Both the position numbers and the translations under genes were made by a program. From Cytophagaceae bacterium (lineage in GTDB: Bacteria > Bacteroidota > Bacteroidia > Cytophagales > Flexibacteraceae): a stretch of DNA of 64,000 nt. The stretch spans positions 1,488,001 to 1,552,000 of the forward strand of contig CANGYH010000001.1 in assembly GCA_947458545.1 (NCBI GenBank). The letters are read 5' to 3'. Every line of letters begins with the position of its first letter. Within the stretch, counting starts at the first letter, position 1. The notes below the pieces were generated by a model. That model was given only the letters and a program-made list of their open reading frames with translations, had not been told where the DNA came from and did no database searches. Positions 24,120 through 34,395 of the stretch are shown piece after piece.

Positions 24120-26129
24120 ATGACCGTGACCTTTACCCGCCTAGCCCAAGCTGGCACACTGGCGCTGACCCTGCTGGTCGGCACGGCCTTTGGCCAAAAC
24201 ACGCCCACCGTCCGCAATTGCGGCACTATGGAGCATCTGGCTCACATGGAAGCCGAGCACCCCGGCACGCTCGAGAAAATCCAGATGGGCGAGGAGCGCA
24301 CGCAGCGCTACTTGCAAGAGCGTACCGCCGGCCGCGTGGCTGCCGTTACGGTTACCATCCCCGTGGTGGTGCACGTGCTGTACCGCACCACGGCAGAGAA
24401 CATCTCTGACGCACAAATCCAGAGCCAGTTAAACATCCTCAACGCCGACTTTGCCCGCCTCAACAGCGATGCAGGCAGTGTACCCACCCTGTTTGCAGGC
24501 GTGGCGGCCGGCTCGGCCATACAGTTTTGCCTGGCCCGCACAGACCCCAACGGCAACCCCACAACGGGCATCCTGCGCGTACCCACTACCCGCACCAGCT
24601 TCGGCACCAGCGGAGACCCCATCAAGTTTACCTCCTCTGGTGGCAGCAATGCCTGGGATAGCCAGCGCTACCTCAACATCTGGGTAGGCACCCTGAGCAA
24701 CGGCCTGCTGGGCTATGCGCAGTTCCCCAACACGGGCACGGCTGCTACCGACGGTGTAGTAGTACTTAACACCGCCTTTGGCAACACAGGTACGGCGGCA
24801 GCACCCTTCAACTTAGGCCGCACGGCTACGCACGAGGTGGGCCACTGGCTCAACCTGCGCCACATCTGGGGCGACGCCAACTGCGGCAACGACTTTGTGA
24901 ACGATACGCCCACGCAGCAGACGTCTAACGTGGGCTGCCCGGCGTTCCCCAAGCCTACCTGCGGCAACACGTCTGACCAGTGGATGAACTACATGGACTA
25001 CACCGACGACCGTTGCATGTACATGTTCACGGCTGGGCAGGTAGCTCGTATGGAGGCCACCTTCGCCACCGGCGGCGGCCGCTCTACCTTCTTAACAAGC
25101 TCTGCCTGCACGGCTACGCCACCGCCTGCCTGCGCCACGCCTACGGGCCTAACGGCCACCAGCATCACCCAAACGGGTGCAACGCTGGGTTGGTCTGCCG
25201 TAACCGGTGCGTCTAACTACACCGTGAGCTACAACGCTACCGGCGGCGCCTCTACTACGCTAACTGTAACCGGCACCAGCACGGTGGTTACAGGCTTGGT
25301 CGCTGGCACGGCCTACACCTACCGCATAACGGCCAACTGCACCAGCGGCAGCTCTACCACGGCCAGCGCCACCTTTACAACCTTGGGCACCGGCACCGTT
25401 ACCTACTGCGCCAACCCCGGCGGCAGCACGGCCGATGAGTGGCTGGCCTTCGTAGGCTTGGGGGCAATCTCTAACGCGTCTGGCGGGCAAAACACAGCCG
25501 GCTACCAAGACTTTACCGCGCTATCTACCAACCTGCTGCCAGGTACACGCTACACGATCAGCTACCAGGCTGGGTTCAGGGCAGGTTACACCGCTACGGA
25601 GTACTACCGTGTATGGATCGACTACAACCGCGACGGTGACTTCTTAGATGCCAACGAGCAGGTTGTAAGCCGCAGCAGCAACTCTACCGCCCGCTTGAGC
25701 AGCAACTTTACCGTGCCCACAGGCGTAAGCCTGGGCCGCACCCGCATGCGCGTGGTGATGAAGTACGGCAGCCACCTGACGGCCGCTTGCACCAACTTCA
25801 GCACCAGCTGGGGCCAGGTAGAAGACTACACCGTAATCCTGGGCTCTGGCACAGGCCGGGAGATTGCGACTACCTCGCTAGAGGCTACCGTAGCTCCTAA
25901 CCCCGCCGCCGATGTGGCCGCAGTCTCTGCCACGCTGCCTACGGGTATGCAGACGGCTACCTTGCGCCTGCTAGACCTTGCCGGCCGCCAGGTATGGACC
26001 GCCACCGCAGAGGCTCCACAAAGCCAGCTGAATTACGAGCTCCCCGTGCGCGACCTGAAGGCAGGCATGTACATCCTGCAAGTAGAAGCTGCCGGGCTCA
26101 AAAAAGCTCTGCGCTTCACGGTTGAGTAA
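24120..26129 (+). CDS. Cytophagalysin-like M43 metalloprotease with T9SS sorting domain
   Basis: 669 aa. A signal peptide ends near residue 25 (GTAFGQN). A prodomain follows, then the M43 catalytic domain starting VTIPVVVHVLYRT. The zinc motif HEVGHWLNLRH starts at His238 and a Met-turn lies in DQWMNYMDYTDDRCMYMF. Cysteines typical of the family are present. Next come a fibronectin III domain (PTGLTATSITQTGATLGWSAVTGASNYTVSY starts about 345), a GEVED domain (DYNRDGDFLDANEQV ... WGQVEDYTV) and a T9SS type A sorting domain (VAPNPAADVAAV ... LKAGMYILQVE). It should digest proteins or peptides at the cell surface. A terminator hairpin follows. Confidence 0.92.
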   Translation: MTVTFTRLAQAGTLALTLLVGTAFGQNTPTVRNCGTMEHLAHMEAEHPGTLEKIQMGEERTQRYLQERTAGRVAAVTVTIPVVVHVLYRTTAENISDAQIQSQLNILNADFARLNSDAGSVPTLFAGVAAGSAIQFCLARTDPNGNPTTGILRVPTTRTSFGTSGDPIKFTSSGGSNAWDSQRYLNIWVGTLSNGLLGYAQFPNTGTAATDGVVVLNTAFGNTGTAAAPFNLGRTATHEVGHWLNLRHIWGDANCGNDFVNDTPTQQTSNVGCPAFPKPTCGNTSDQWMNYMDYTDDRCMYMFTAGQVARMEATFATGGGRSTFLTSSACTATPPPACATPTGLTATSITQTGATLGWSAVTGASNYTVSYNATGGASTTLTVTGTSTVVTGLVAGTAYTYRITANCTSGSSTTASATFTTLGTGTVTYCANPGGSTADEWLAFVGLGAISNASGGQNTAGYQDFTALSTNLLPGTRYTISYQAGFRAGYTATEYYRVWIDYNRDGDFLDANEQVVSRSSNSTARLSSNFTVPTGVSLGRTRMRVVMKYGSHLTAACTNFSTSWGQVEDYTVILGSGTGREIATTSLEATVAPNPAADVAAVSATLPTGMQTATLRLLDLAGRQVWTATAEAPQSQLNYELPVRDLKAGMYILQVEAAGLKKALRFTVE

Positions 26130-26153
26130 GGCTTAGGCTGATGGCTTAGGTAA

Positions 26154-26204
26154 ACGGCAAAGCGCCCGTTCCTCGCAACCCGAGGGCGGGCGTTTTGCTT
26201 TTGC
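26154..26204 (+). terminator. Terminator after the M43 protease gene
   Basis: AAAGCGCCCGTTCCTCG-caac-CCGAGGGCGGGCGTTTTGC, a long GC stem with a small internal loop followed by TTTTGCTTTT. Confidence 0.85.
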
Positions 26205-26220
26205 CCCAGTGCCCGGCTTT

Positions 26221-26260
26221 GGCCTGGCTTTGAGCCAGGCCGCAGGCCGTGCCAACTTTG
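26221..26260 (+). promoter_or_regulatory. hutI promoter with palindromic operator
   Basis: The perfect palindrome GGCCTGGCT-TTG-AGCCAGGCC (26221-26241) places TTTG (26229-26232) exactly 20 nt before CAACTTTG (26253-26260), giving a good Bacteroidota promoter whose -33 box lies in the palindrome. The start codon follows 4 nt after the -7 box. Confidence 0.55.
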
Positions 26261-26264
26261 CGGC

Positions 26265-27542
26265 ATGCCCAAGTTGTTAGGTCCGCTGGCGCAGGCCATT
26301 ACGTTTGCCCATGCCCCGATGAAGGGCCCGCTGGGGGCCGATCACCTGGAGGTGGTTGCCAACGCAGGCCTGCTTATTGACGATGCCGGCAGACTGGCAG
26401 CCGTAGGCCCCTACCCTGCCCTGGCCAAGCAGTACCCCAAGGCCGAGACATGGCAACCCCTTTGGGGCGCCCCTCTGGTGGCTCTGCCCGGCTTTGTAGA
26501 TGCGCATACCCACGCCTGTTTTGCAGGCAACCGGGCGTTAGACTATGACCTGCGCATTGCAGGCCGCCCCTACCTGGAGATTGCTAAGGCAGGCGGCGGC
26601 ATCTGGAGCAGCGTACAGGCTACGCGCAAAGCCAGCCAGGCCGATCTTGCCGCTGCCACGGTGGCGTATGCCAACGCAGCGCTGCGCCGGGGTGTAACCA
26701 CGCTGGAGGTAAAGAGCGGCTACGGCCTGTCTGTCGCAGAAGAACTTAAGATGCTGCGGGCCATCCGCACGGCCGACGGGCAGACCGAGGCCGACCTGAT
26801 TGCTACCTGCCTGGCGGCTCACATCTGCCCCAAAGACTTTGACGGCGGGCCAGCGGCCTACCTGGACCTTGTCGTAGAAAAACTGCTGCCCACCGTGTGG
26901 CAAGAGGGCCTGGCCTGCCGGGTAGATATTTTTATTGAAGAGACTGCGTTTGACCACACCCTGGCTACACAGTATTTGCAGCGAGCGGCAGCGATGGGCT
27001 TTCAGCTAACGGTGCATGCAGACCAGTTTACGGCAGGCTCTAGCCAGGTAGCCGTGGCCGTTGGTGCGGCCTCGGCCGACCATCTGGAGAGCAGCTCTGA
27101 GGCCGACATTGCCCGGCTGGCAGCCTCAGATACCGTGGCAACGGCATTGCCGGGCGCCAGCCTGGGTTTGGGCATGGGCTACACCCCGGCCCGGAAGCTG
27201 TTGGATGCCGGTGCTTGCCTGGCCATAGCCTCAGACTACAACCCAGGCTCGGCACCGATGGGCCATTTGTTGCTGCAAGCCAGCGTGTTGGCTGCGGCCG
27301 AAAAACTCTCTACCGCCGAGACCCTGGCTGCCATCACGTACCGGGCCGCCCACGCTCTGCGTCTGGCAGACCGGGGCCGCCTGGCCCCCGGCCAATGGGC
27401 TGACGTACAACTCTATGCCACCGACGACTACCGGCAGATCCTCTACTGGCAAGGCGGTATGGAGCCCGCACTCGTCTTAAAGCAAGGGAAGGTTTGCCTG
27501 ACGAGTGAAAGCCCTGCAGAGGCATCTGAACCTGCTCCGTAA
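26265..27542 (+). CDS. hutI: Imidazolonepropionase
   Basis: A 425-aa amidohydrolase that opens 4-imidazolone-5-propionate to N-formimino-L-glutamate, the third step of histidine breakdown. The metal site motif GFVDAHTHACFAGNR is at residue 76-90, VKSGYGLS, LTVHADQF, SADHLESSS and SDYNPGSAPM complete the active site. The length is normal (about 410-420). No hutH, hutU or hutG is in the window, so the pathway is dispersed. The message should start at or next to the ATG. It is likely controlled through the palindrome over its -33 box. Confidence 0.95.
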   Translation: MPKLLGPLAQAITFAHAPMKGPLGADHLEVVANAGLLIDDAGRLAAVGPYPALAKQYPKAETWQPLWGAPLVALPGFVDAHTHACFAGNRALDYDLRIAGRPYLEIAKAGGGIWSSVQATRKASQADLAAATVAYANAALRRGVTTLEVKSGYGLSVAEELKMLRAIRTADGQTEADLIATCLAAHICPKDFDGGPAAYLDLVVEKLLPTVWQEGLACRVDIFIEETAFDHTLATQYLQRAAAMGFQLTVHADQFTAGSSQVAVAVGAASADHLESSSEADIARLAASDTVATALPGASLGLGMGYTPARKLLDAGACLAIASDYNPGSAPMGHLLLQASVLAAAEKLSTAETLAAITYRAAHALRLADRGRLAPGQWADVQLYATDDYRQILYWQGGMEPALVLKQGKVCLTSESPAEASEPAP

Positions 27543-27699
27543 GAAAAAACGACAAGGCGCCAAAAAGTAATGTGTTGGTAGAATTATTCTGCCTTTCTAT
27601 GGCGTTTTTTGCCTAAAATTCGTCGCAGGGGCCTGCAAAGCGTTTATTTTACAGTCGGAAGCACTTATTGTGTGTTCCCGGGGTTTAGACCCGTATAGA

Positions 27700-30675
27700 A
27701 TGTCAGAAGACAAAACGATCCGCTTATCAAAAGCAATCCGGGATTTGAATATCAGCCTGGACCGCGCCGTAGACTTCATACGGACGCGTGGGGAGGCTAT
27801 TGACAAAAACCCGAACTCGAAAATCTCGCAAGCGCAGTTTGACCAACTGGCCCGCGAGCTGGGGGGCGCTGCCGCGCAAGAGAAGAAGGAAGTTGCCAGC
27901 CAAAGAGCCGCACAACGTGCCGTAGAGGTACCTGCTACGCCTGCGCCCAAGGCAGACCGCATCGAGACAGAGGCCCCACGTCTGCAAGGCCTCAAAGTAG
28001 CCGGCAAGGTGCAGTTGGATGCCAAAGGAAATGTTATTCCCCAAAAGGCTACAACCGTACCACCTCCCGCGCCAGCGACAACCCCTGCGCCTGCGCCTGC
28101 TAAAGCTCCAGAGCCTGCGCCCAAGCCCACCGTGGCTGCCGCACCTGCCCCCGCGCCAGCACCGCAGCCAGAGCCTGCGAAACCAGCGCCAGCGGCGGCA
28201 TCTGCGCCTGAAGCTACCAAGCCAACCACCGCCCCTGCCCCTGCAGCAGCTCCCAAGGCCCCTGCAGCCACAGATGCCGCACCTGCACCCAAGCCAGTTG
28301 CAGAAGCGCCCAAGGCAGCGGCACCAACTCCCACGCCGGCCGCTGAGCCAACCACGGAGGCCCCCAAAGGGCCCGACGCAGCTACAACCGGCACAGAAGA
28401 CGAACTGATTAAGGCCAAAGGTGAGCAGCTCCGTGGCCTTAATGTAGTAGGCAAGATTGACCTTGCATCGCTGGATCGTGGCCGCAATGGCGGCGGACGA
28501 CCCGGCGGCGCCGGCGGTGCCAACCAGAAACGCGGCGAGCGCAAGCGCATAACCGGCCGCACCACTGGCAATTTTGGCGGCCAAAACGCCACCGGTAACA
28601 CCAATGGCAGCTACAGCGCCCGCCCCACCACGCCCGGCCAGGGCGGAGGTGCACCCGGCGCAGGCAATCGGCCAGGCGGCCCTGGCCAAGGCAACCGTAC
28701 GGGCGGCCCTGGCCAAGGCAACCGCCCCGGCCAGGGAAACAACCGTCCAGGCGGGCAAGGTGGCCCCGGCGGCAACCGGCCAGGTGGCGGCGGCAACTAC
28801 CAAGGCAACCGCCCAGGTGGTGGCAACGCGCCCCGAGGCAGCCGAGCCAAATACAGCAGAGACAAACGAGACAGAGCCCGTGACAAGCGCGACTACAACC
28901 GCGCTATGGAAGAGCAAGAGGCCGGTATCCTCAAGGTTACCGAGTTTATCTCGGCCAACGAGCTGTCGTCGCTGATGGATGTAACGGTGACGGAGGTCAT
29001 CGCCAAAGCCATGGGTATGGGTATGTTCATCTCCATCAACCAGCGCCTGGATGCTGAAGCCATCACGGTACTGGCAGATGAGTTTGGATTTGAAGTGCAG
29101 TTTACCTCGGCCGAAGAAGAGGTAGACGTGGCCGTTGCAGCCGATGCACCAGAAGACCTGGTGGACAGAGCCCCCATCGTGACCATCATGGGCCACGTTG
29201 ACCATGGCAAGACCTCGCTGCTAGACTATATCCGCAAGTCTAAGGTAGCTGCCGGCGAGGCAGGCGGTATAACCCAGCACATCGGTGCCTACGACGTTAC
29301 GACGGCCGATGGCCGCCGCATCACCTTCTTGGATACGCCCGGCCACGAAGCATTTACGGCCATGCGCGCCCGCGGTGCTAAGGTGACGGACGTGGTCATC
29401 ATCGTCATTGCCGCTGACGACAGCGTAATGCCCCAAACGCGCGAGGCCATCAACCACGCCCAGGTTGCAGGCGTACCTATGGTATTTGCCTTCAACAAGA
29501 TTGACAAACCCGGTGCAAATGCCGACAAGATCCGCGAGGAGCTCTCTGGCATGAACATCTTGGTAGAAGAGTGGGGCGGTAAATACCAGACCCAAGAGAT
29601 CTCTGCCAAAAAAGGCCTTGGTATAGACGAGCTACTAGAAAAGGTACTGGTAGAAGCCGACCTGCTGGAGCTGAAAGCCAACCCCAATCGGGAGGCCAGC
29701 GGCACCGTAATCGAGGCTATGCTAGACAAGGGCCGTGGCTTTGTTGCTACCATCTTAGTCCAAAACGGTACGCTCAACCAAGGCGATATCATCTTGGCTG
29801 GCCAGCACTTTGGCCGTGTCCGTGCTATGATGGACCACCGCGGCGAACGCCTCAAGACAGCGGGCCCATCTATGCCCGTACAGGTCTTGGGCCTTGCCGG
29901 CGCACCCGCAGCGGGCGACAAGTTCAACGTAATGGAGAACGAGCGCGACGCACGCGAGATTGCCACCCGCCGCGAGCAACTCCTACGCGAGCAGTCGCTC
30001 CGCACACGCCGCCACATCACCCTGGACGAGATTGGCCGTCGTCTGGCCATCGGCACCTTCAAAGAGCTCAACATCATCGTCCGAGGCGACGTGGACGGCT
30101 CTGTGGAGGCCCTCTCAGACTCGCTGCTCAAGCTCTCTACGCAAGAGATTCAGGTCAACATCCTGCAAAAGGGCGTGGGGCAGATTTCCGAGTCAGACGT
30201 GTTGCTGGCTTCAGCCTCCGATGCTATCATCATCGGCTTCCAGGTACGGCCCTCTACGGAGGCACGCCGCCGTGCCGAGGAAGAGGACATTGAAATCCGC
30301 CTGTACTCCATCATCTACGACGCCATCAACGAGGTAAAGCTGGCCATGGAAGGCATGCTGGCCCCAACGGTGGAAGAGGTCGTGACGGGCACCATCGAGG
30401 TGCGCGAGGTGTACAACATCAGCAAAGTTGGCCGCGTGGCCGGCTGCTACGTGCAAGACGGCTTCGTAAAGCGTGGCTCGCTCGTGCGCCTGATCCGCGA
30501 CGGCATTGTGATCCACTCGGGCCGCCTGGCAGGCCTGCGTCGTTTCAAAGACGACGTAGCCGAGGTGAAGTATGGCTTCGAGTGCGGTATCTCTCTAGAA
30601 GGCTACTCAGACCTGCGCGAGCGGGATCAGGTAGAAGCCTACGAGCAGCGCGAGGTGAAGCGGACGCTGGCTTAA
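27700..30675 (+). CDS. infB: Translation initiation factor IF-2
   Basis: 991 aa. This GTPase places initiator tRNA on the ribosome. I start at the ATG at 27700 ([27 protein letters not shown], the IF2_N domain). Residues 70-240 are Ala/Pro-rich, residues 260-395 are Gly/Arg/Asn/Pro-rich with near repeats such as GGPGQGNR, both probably disordered. The G domain has [29 protein letters not shown] and [10 protein letters not shown], followed by domains II, III and IV ([22 protein letters not shown]). No nusA or rbfA is adjacent. The terminator at 30696 ends it. Confidence 0.98.
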   Translation: MSEDKTIRLSKAIRDLNISLDRAVDFIRTRGEAIDKNPNSKISQAQFDQLARELGGAAAQEKKEVASQRAAQRAVEVPATPAPKADRIETEAPRLQGLKVAGKVQLDAKGNVIPQKATTVPPPAPATTPAPAPAKAPEPAPKPTVAAAPAPAPAPQPEPAKPAPAAASAPEATKPTTAPAPAAAPKAPAATDAAPAPKPVAEAPKAAAPTPTPAAEPTTEAPKGPDAATTGTEDELIKAKGEQLRGLNVVGKIDLASLDRGRNGGGRPGGAGGANQKRGERKRITGRTTGNFGGQNATGNTNGSYSARPTTPGQGGGAPGAGNRPGGPGQGNRTGGPGQGNRPGQGNNRPGGQGGPGGNRPGGGGNYQGNRPGGGNAPRGSRAKYSRDKRDRARDKRDYNRAMEEQEAGILKVTEFISANELSSLMDVTVTEVIAKAMGMGMFISINQRLDAEAITVLADEFGFEVQFTSAEEEVDVAVAADAPEDLVDRAPIVTIMGHVDHGKTSLLDYIRKSKVAAGEAGGITQHIGAYDVTTADGRRITFLDTPGHEAFTAMRARGAKVTDVVIIVIAADDSVMPQTREAINHAQVAGVPMVFAFNKIDKPGANADKIREELSGMNILVEEWGGKYQTQEISAKKGLGIDELLEKVLVEADLLELKANPNREASGTVIEAMLDKGRGFVATILVQNGTLNQGDIILAGQHFGRVRAMMDHRGERLKTAGPSMPVQVLGLAGAPAAGDKFNVMENERDAREIATRREQLLREQSLRTRRHITLDEIGRRLAIGTFKELNIIVRGDVDGSVEALSDSLLKLSTQEIQVNILQKGVGQISESDVLLASASDAIIIGFQVRPSTEARRRAEEEDIEIRLYSIIYDAINEVKLAMEGMLAPTVEEVVTGTIEVREVYNISKVGRVAGCYVQDGFVKRGSLVRLIRDGIVIHSGRLAGLRRFKDDVAEVKYGFECGISLEGYSDLRERDQVEAYEQREVKRTLA

Positions 30676-30695
30676 GCCACCCCCTTCCGAATATT

Positions 30696-30734
30696 AAAGA
30701 GCCCTCAGTCTTGCAGACTGGGGGCTTTTGCTTC
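30696..30734 (+). terminator. Terminator after infB
   Basis: AAAGAGCCC-T-CAGTCT-tgc-AGACTG-GGGGCTTTTGC; a stem of about 12 bp followed by TTTTGCTT. Confidence 0.85.
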
Positions 30735-30835
30735 AGTGCCAAAGCTTACCACTGATAAGTATCATCTCTAGGCAAACCAACCGCTGCTCTATCTTTACCA
30801 ACCTCACACCAGGCCCATTTTTAGTTACCTAGCCT

Positions 30836-31993
30836 ATGCCGTTTTATCAACGCCGGGGGCAGATTCCGCCCAAGCGCCACACCCAGTTCCGCCAGCCTGA
30901 TGGCTCACTCTACAAAGAGGAGCTTGTGTCGAGTTATGGGTTTCATGGCATCTATTCCAACCTTTACCACATCTACGCCCCGACGGAGGTGCATAAGGTA
31001 GAGGAGCCCATCCCCATGCCGCTGGAGCGGGTGATGCCCTACAAGCTGGAGCAGACCCACCTGAAGACGAGCACCATGGGCCTTACGGGCACCGACTTTC
31101 TGCAAGCCCGCCTGCCACTGCTGACCAACGACGACGTGACCATCGGCATGATGATTACCGAGGCGCTGGAGATGCCCTACTTCTACAAGAACGGAGAGTG
31201 CGACGAGATGCTCTTCATGCACGAGGGTTCGGGCAGGCTCGTATCACCTTACGGCGTGCTCGACATCCGGCCCGGAGACTACGTCATTATTCCGCGCACG
31301 GTGATTTACCGCCTGGAGCTGGACGGTGGCAAGGGCCGCATCCTCTGGATGGAGAGCCGCAGCCCCATCGAAACACCCAAGCGCTACCGCAACGAGGTAG
31401 GGCAGCTGCTGGAGCACTCTCCCTTCTGCGAGCGGGACTTCCGTCCGCCTGGGGATTTGCAGGTGGAGGCCGAGCGTGGGGAGTACGTCATCAAGATTAA
31501 GAAGGGTGGCATGCTGCACACTTACCACTATACCAACTCTCCGCTGGATGTGGTGGGCTGGGATGGGTACCTGTTCCCCTACGCGTTTTCTATACACGAC
31601 TTTGAGCCCATCACGGGGCGCATCCACCAGCCGCCGCCTGTGCACCAGACCTTCCAGGGGCACAACTACGTGGTGTGCAGCTTTGTGCCCCGCCTGTTCG
31701 ACTACCATCCGCAGGCAATTCCGGCCCCTTATAACCACAGCAACATAGATTCAGATGAGGTACTCTACTACGTGGAGGGCAACTTCATGAGCCGCCGAGG
31801 CATAGACCGAGGCTCGTTCACGCTGCATCCCGGCGGGCTGCCCCACGGCCCACACCCCGGCACGGTAGAGAAATCTATCGGTGCCAAAGAGACCGAGGAG
31901 CTGGCGGTGATGATTGACACCTTCCGCCCGCTGTACCTGACGCGGCAGGCACTAGACTTTAAAGACGGCAATTACCCTCATAGCTGGCTGTAA
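30836..31993 (+). CDS. hmgA: Homogentisate 1,2-dioxygenase
   Basis: A 385-aa cupin-type Fe(II) dioxygenase that opens the ring of homogentisate to maleylacetoacetate in tyrosine and phenylalanine breakdown. Family features: MPFYQRRGQIPPKRHTQF, SSYGFHGIYSNLYH near the N-terminus, FMHEGSGRLVSPYGVLDIRPGDYVIIP, and the metal region PYNHSNIDSDEVLYYVEGNF and HPGGLPHGPHPG. The sequence is of the shorter form usual in Bacteroidota. A TATCTTTA box lies about 38 nt upstream. No other genes of the pathway are adjacent. A terminator follows 15 bp after the stop. Confidence 0.95.
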   Translation: MPFYQRRGQIPPKRHTQFRQPDGSLYKEELVSSYGFHGIYSNLYHIYAPTEVHKVEEPIPMPLERVMPYKLEQTHLKTSTMGLTGTDFLQARLPLLTNDDVTIGMMITEALEMPYFYKNGECDEMLFMHEGSGRLVSPYGVLDIRPGDYVIIPRTVIYRLELDGGKGRILWMESRSPIETPKRYRNEVGQLLEHSPFCERDFRPPGDLQVEAERGEYVIKIKKGGMLHTYHYTNSPLDVVGWDGYLFPYAFSIHDFEPITGRIHQPPPVHQTFQGHNYVVCSFVPRLFDYHPQAIPAPYNHSNIDSDEVLYYVEGNFMSRRGIDRGSFTLHPGGLPHGPHPGTVEKSIGAKETEELAVMIDTFRPLYLTRQALDFKDGNYPHSWL

Positions 31994-32008
31994 GCTTGAT
32001 ATGAAATG

Positions 32009-32045
32009 CAAAGCGGCTGCCCAGTGGGGCAGCCGCTTTGCGTTT
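32009..32045. terminator. Terminator between hmgA and the ParE-type toxin gene
   Basis: AAAGCGGCTGCCC-agtg-GGGCAGCCGCTTT then GCGTTTATT. It can serve both converging genes. Confidence 0.9.
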
Positions 32046-32325
32046 ATTGCCAGTTGGAGCGGGCGTCGACGGCATCTACGACCGTAATCACATCATCCAC
32101 GACATAAAAGAGAATGGTGAGGTGGTTCACGATTGCTTTGTGGACCTTGCCGTAGGAACGTGTCCAGATTTGGGGACAGCTATAAGGCCAAAGGGCGATG
32201 CGTTCCAGCTTCTCTTCAATGGCGACCTCTAACCTTGCTGCCAAATCCGCATTGTTGTTCTGCGCTACAAAAACTAGAATATCGGCGATGCTGGCATTGG
32301 CACGGTCAGATACCTCAAGCTGCAT
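32044..32325 (-). CDS. RelE/ParE-family toxin
   Basis: A 93-aa protein with the ParE pattern: an N-terminal helical hairpin (VSDRANASIADILVFVAQNNNADLAARLEVAIEEKLERIALWPYSCPQI) and a C-terminal beta sheet (KVHKAIVNHLTILFYVVDDVITVVDAVDARSNW). ParE proteins poison gyrase while RelE relatives cut mRNA; the sequence alone does not decide. It overlaps the antitoxin gene by 11 bp and so is translated in step with it. Confidence 0.85.
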   Translation of the reverse strand: MQLEVSDRANASIADILVFVAQNNNADLAARLEVAIEEKLERIALWPYSCPQIWTRSYGKVHKAIVNHLTILFYVVDDVITVVDAVDARSNWQ

Positions 32326-32572
32326 TGCGGGCTGCCTCCTTTTCCTTTAGCTCCTCTATCAGTGCCCGAGACTTCAACTTCCATTCTTCAAAAGTGATGA
32401 CGCGCCCAGCTGCTATATCTGCGAGCCCCTTGCCTATGCCCTCCTCCTGCTCGGGGGTGACGTATTCTATTTTGCTCTCCAAAACTTGCAAGGCCTCCCG
32501 CAGAAGGTCTTCAGAATCACTGGACTGGGCGGCCTGGCTAACCTGGTGGCGGAGTAGTTCAATCTGGCTCAT
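32315..32572 (-). CDS. Antitoxin partner of the ParE-type toxin
   Basis: An 85-aa, acidic and helical protein directly upstream of and overlapping the toxin gene. The pattern (YVTPEQEEGIGKGLADIAAGRVITFEEWKLKSRALIEELKEK) matches small antitoxins whose C-terminal helices wrap the toxin. I see no clear DNA-binding domain at the N-terminus, which carries MSQIELLRHQVSQAAQ, so self-repression is uncertain. Confidence 0.75.
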   Translation of the reverse strand: MSQIELLRHQVSQAAQSSDSEDLLREALQVLESKIEYVTPEQEEGIGKGLADIAAGRVITFEEWKLKSRALIEELKEKEAARNAA

Positions 32573-32611
32573 AACCTAAAGATACGCAAAAAGCGTACCC
32601 TCTGGCAAGGC

Positions 32612-34000
32612 CTAAAACTCGGCGTTGCCCGGGAAGCGGGGGAAGGGGATCACGTCGCGGATGTTGCCCATGCCGGTGACGAAGAGCATGAGCCGCTCGA
32701 AGCCGAGGCCGAAGCCGGCGTGGGGTACGGTGCCGTAGCGGCGCGTCTCCAGGTACCACCAGAGGTTTTCGGCCTCGATGCTCATCTCGTGCATGCGTTG
32801 CTCCAGGCGCTCGGGGCGCTCCTCGCGCTGGGAGCCGCCGATGATCTCTCCGATGCCAGGGAAGAGGACGTCCATAGCGGCGACGGTTTTGCCGTCGTCG
32901 TTTTGGCGCATGTAGAAGGCCTTGATGTCTTTGGGGTAATTGGTCAAAATGACGGGGCGGCCGAAGTGCTGCTCTACCAGGTAGCGCTCGTGCTCGCTTT
33001 GCAGGTCTGTGCCCCAGCTGACGGGGAACTCAAACTTCTGGCCCGACTGTACGAGGATGTCAATGGCCTCCGTGTAGGTCAGGCGCTGGAACGGCTCTGC
33101 GATTACGGAGCGCAGACGCTCCAGCAGGGTGTTGTCGTAGCGGTCGTTAAGGAATTGCAGGTCGTCTGGACAGCGCTCGAGGGCCTTGGAGACCAAGTGC
33201 TTAAGGAAGGCCTCGGCCAGGTCCATGTTGTCGGCCAGGTCGTAGAAGGCCATCTCGGGCTCAATCATCCAGAACTCGGCCAGGTGGCGCGTGGTGTTGG
33301 AATTTTCCGCGCGGAAGGTGGGCCCGAAGGTGTAGATCTTGCCCAGGGCCAGGGCCGCCAGCTCGCCCTCCAGCTGCCCGCTGACGGTGAGGTTGGTGCT
33401 GCGCCCGAAGAAGTCTTGCCCGAAGTCCACATGGCCCTGCTCGGTGAGGGGCGGGTTTTGGGCATCCAGCGTGGTGACGCGGAACATGGCCCCGGCGCCT
33501 TCTGCATCCGACCCGGTGATGATGGGCGTGTGGACGTTGTAAAAGCCGCGCTCGTTGAAGAACTCGTGGATGGCAAAGGCCATGGCGTGCCGCAGGCGGA
33601 ACACGGCCCCGAAGGTGTTGGTGCGCGGCCGCAGGTGGGCAATCTCGCGCAAGAACTCCAGGCTGTGGCCCTTCTTCTGCAGGGGGTACTGGTCTGCTGC
33701 GGCGGGGCCGAGCACGCGGATGTCGGTGGCTTGCAGCTCCAGGCGCTGGCCCTTGCCCATGCTCTCGACCAGGGTGCCGGTGGCCTCTACGGAGGCGCCG
33801 GTGGTGAGGGCCTTGCGCGTCTCCTCGGCCACGTCGTCTGGCCGGGCCACCACCTGCAGGGTGTGGATGGTGGAGCCGTCCGACACTTCTACGAAGAGCA
33901 CGTTCTTATTGCCCCGGCTGGTGCGTATCCAGCCCCGCACGGTGGCGGGCTGGCCGGGCTGGCCGTGTTGTAGCAAGTGGCGGATTTCAGGCTGTGTCAT
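32612..34000 (-). CDS. asnS: Asparagine--tRNA ligase
   Basis: A 462-aa class IIb synthetase. An OB-fold anticodon-binding domain ([23 protein letters not shown], residues 20-105) is followed by the catalytic core with [20 protein letters not shown] (motif 1 region), [27 protein letters not shown] (motif 2, AsnRS rather than AspRS type) and [15 protein letters not shown] (motif 3). A CATCTTTG box ends 34 nt before the ATG. Ends normally with [11 protein letters not shown]. Flanked by two toxin-antitoxin pairs. Confidence 0.97.
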   Translation of the reverse strand: MTQPEIRHLLQHGQPGQPATVRGWIRTSRGNKNVLFVEVSDGSTIHTLQVVARPDDVAEETRKALTTGASVEATGTLVESMGKGQRLELQATDIRVLGPAAADQYPLQKKGHSLEFLREIAHLRPRTNTFGAVFRLRHAMAFAIHEFFNERGFYNVHTPIITGSDAEGAGAMFRVTTLDAQNPPLTEQGHVDFGQDFFGRSTNLTVSGQLEGELAALALGKIYTFGPTFRAENSNTTRHLAEFWMIEPEMAFYDLADNMDLAEAFLKHLVSKALERCPDDLQFLNDRYDNTLLERLRSVIAEPFQRLTYTEAIDILVQSGQKFEFPVSWGTDLQSEHERYLVEQHFGRPVILTNYPKDIKAFYMRQNDDGKTVAAMDVLFPGIGEIIGGSQREERPERLEQRMHEMSIEAENLWWYLETRRYGTVPHAGFGLGFERLMLFVTGMGNIRDVIPFPRFPGNAEF

Positions 34001-34152
34001 GGGTCTGAACGAGGAGAGACTGCGTTTGTGGGGGCAAAGATGGGGGGTTGGGGGGGTTGCTAAGGGTTGATCGTACGACCAACCCCTGGTAGGCTAAAGC
34101 GCAACTTCAAACCTATTATACCTAAACTCTGCTTCCTTTTGGTTTGTAAATA

Positions 34153-34395
34153 CTACCTCCCCTGCTCCTTCAACCAAGCTGTAAAGTCTGCCATGTTCAG
34201 GCCCATGTTACGGAGGCTTGTGGCTAGGTGCAGCGTTGGCACGTCCTTATCCTTGCTCTGCCTGACGATGACGGGCCTTGGCAATGGCCTTTCTGGATTA
34301 TCGTACACATAATGGCTGGCAGAGGTGCGTACATGCCGCAAGCCCAACGACTCCAGGTACTTGAGCCAGAGCTTCATCGGCACCGCCTTAGGCAT
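34153..34395 (-). CDS. hicA: HicA-like mRNA interferase toxin
   Basis: An 80-aa protein with the HicA double-stranded RNA-binding pattern: WLKYLESLGLRHVRTSASHYVYDNPERP, where the His in SASHYVY is at the catalytic place, then VPTLHLATSLRNMGLNMADF. The annotated ATG overlaps the HicB stop by 8 bp; a second ATG at 34377 gives a more usual length. HicA toxins cut mRNA and are held in check by HicB. Confidence 0.8.
   Translation of the reverse strand: MPKAVPMKLWLKYLESLGLRHVRTSASHYVYDNPERPLPRPVIVRQSKDKDVPTLHLATSLRNMGLNMADFTAWLKEQGR

Noticed and set aside
28661-28830. Short near-repeats in DNA that could be taken for a CRISPR array or minisatellite
   Set aside because: They encode the GGPGQGNR-like linker of IF-2 in frame; there are no spacers and no cas genes.
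27597-29205. Two long Ala/Gly/Ser-rich open frames antisense to infB
   Set aside because: Reverse readings of the Pro/Ala and Gly/Arg-rich part of IF-2.
32720-33973. A 417-codon open frame antisense to asnS
   Set aside because: Shadow of the asnS gene; no start signal or motif.
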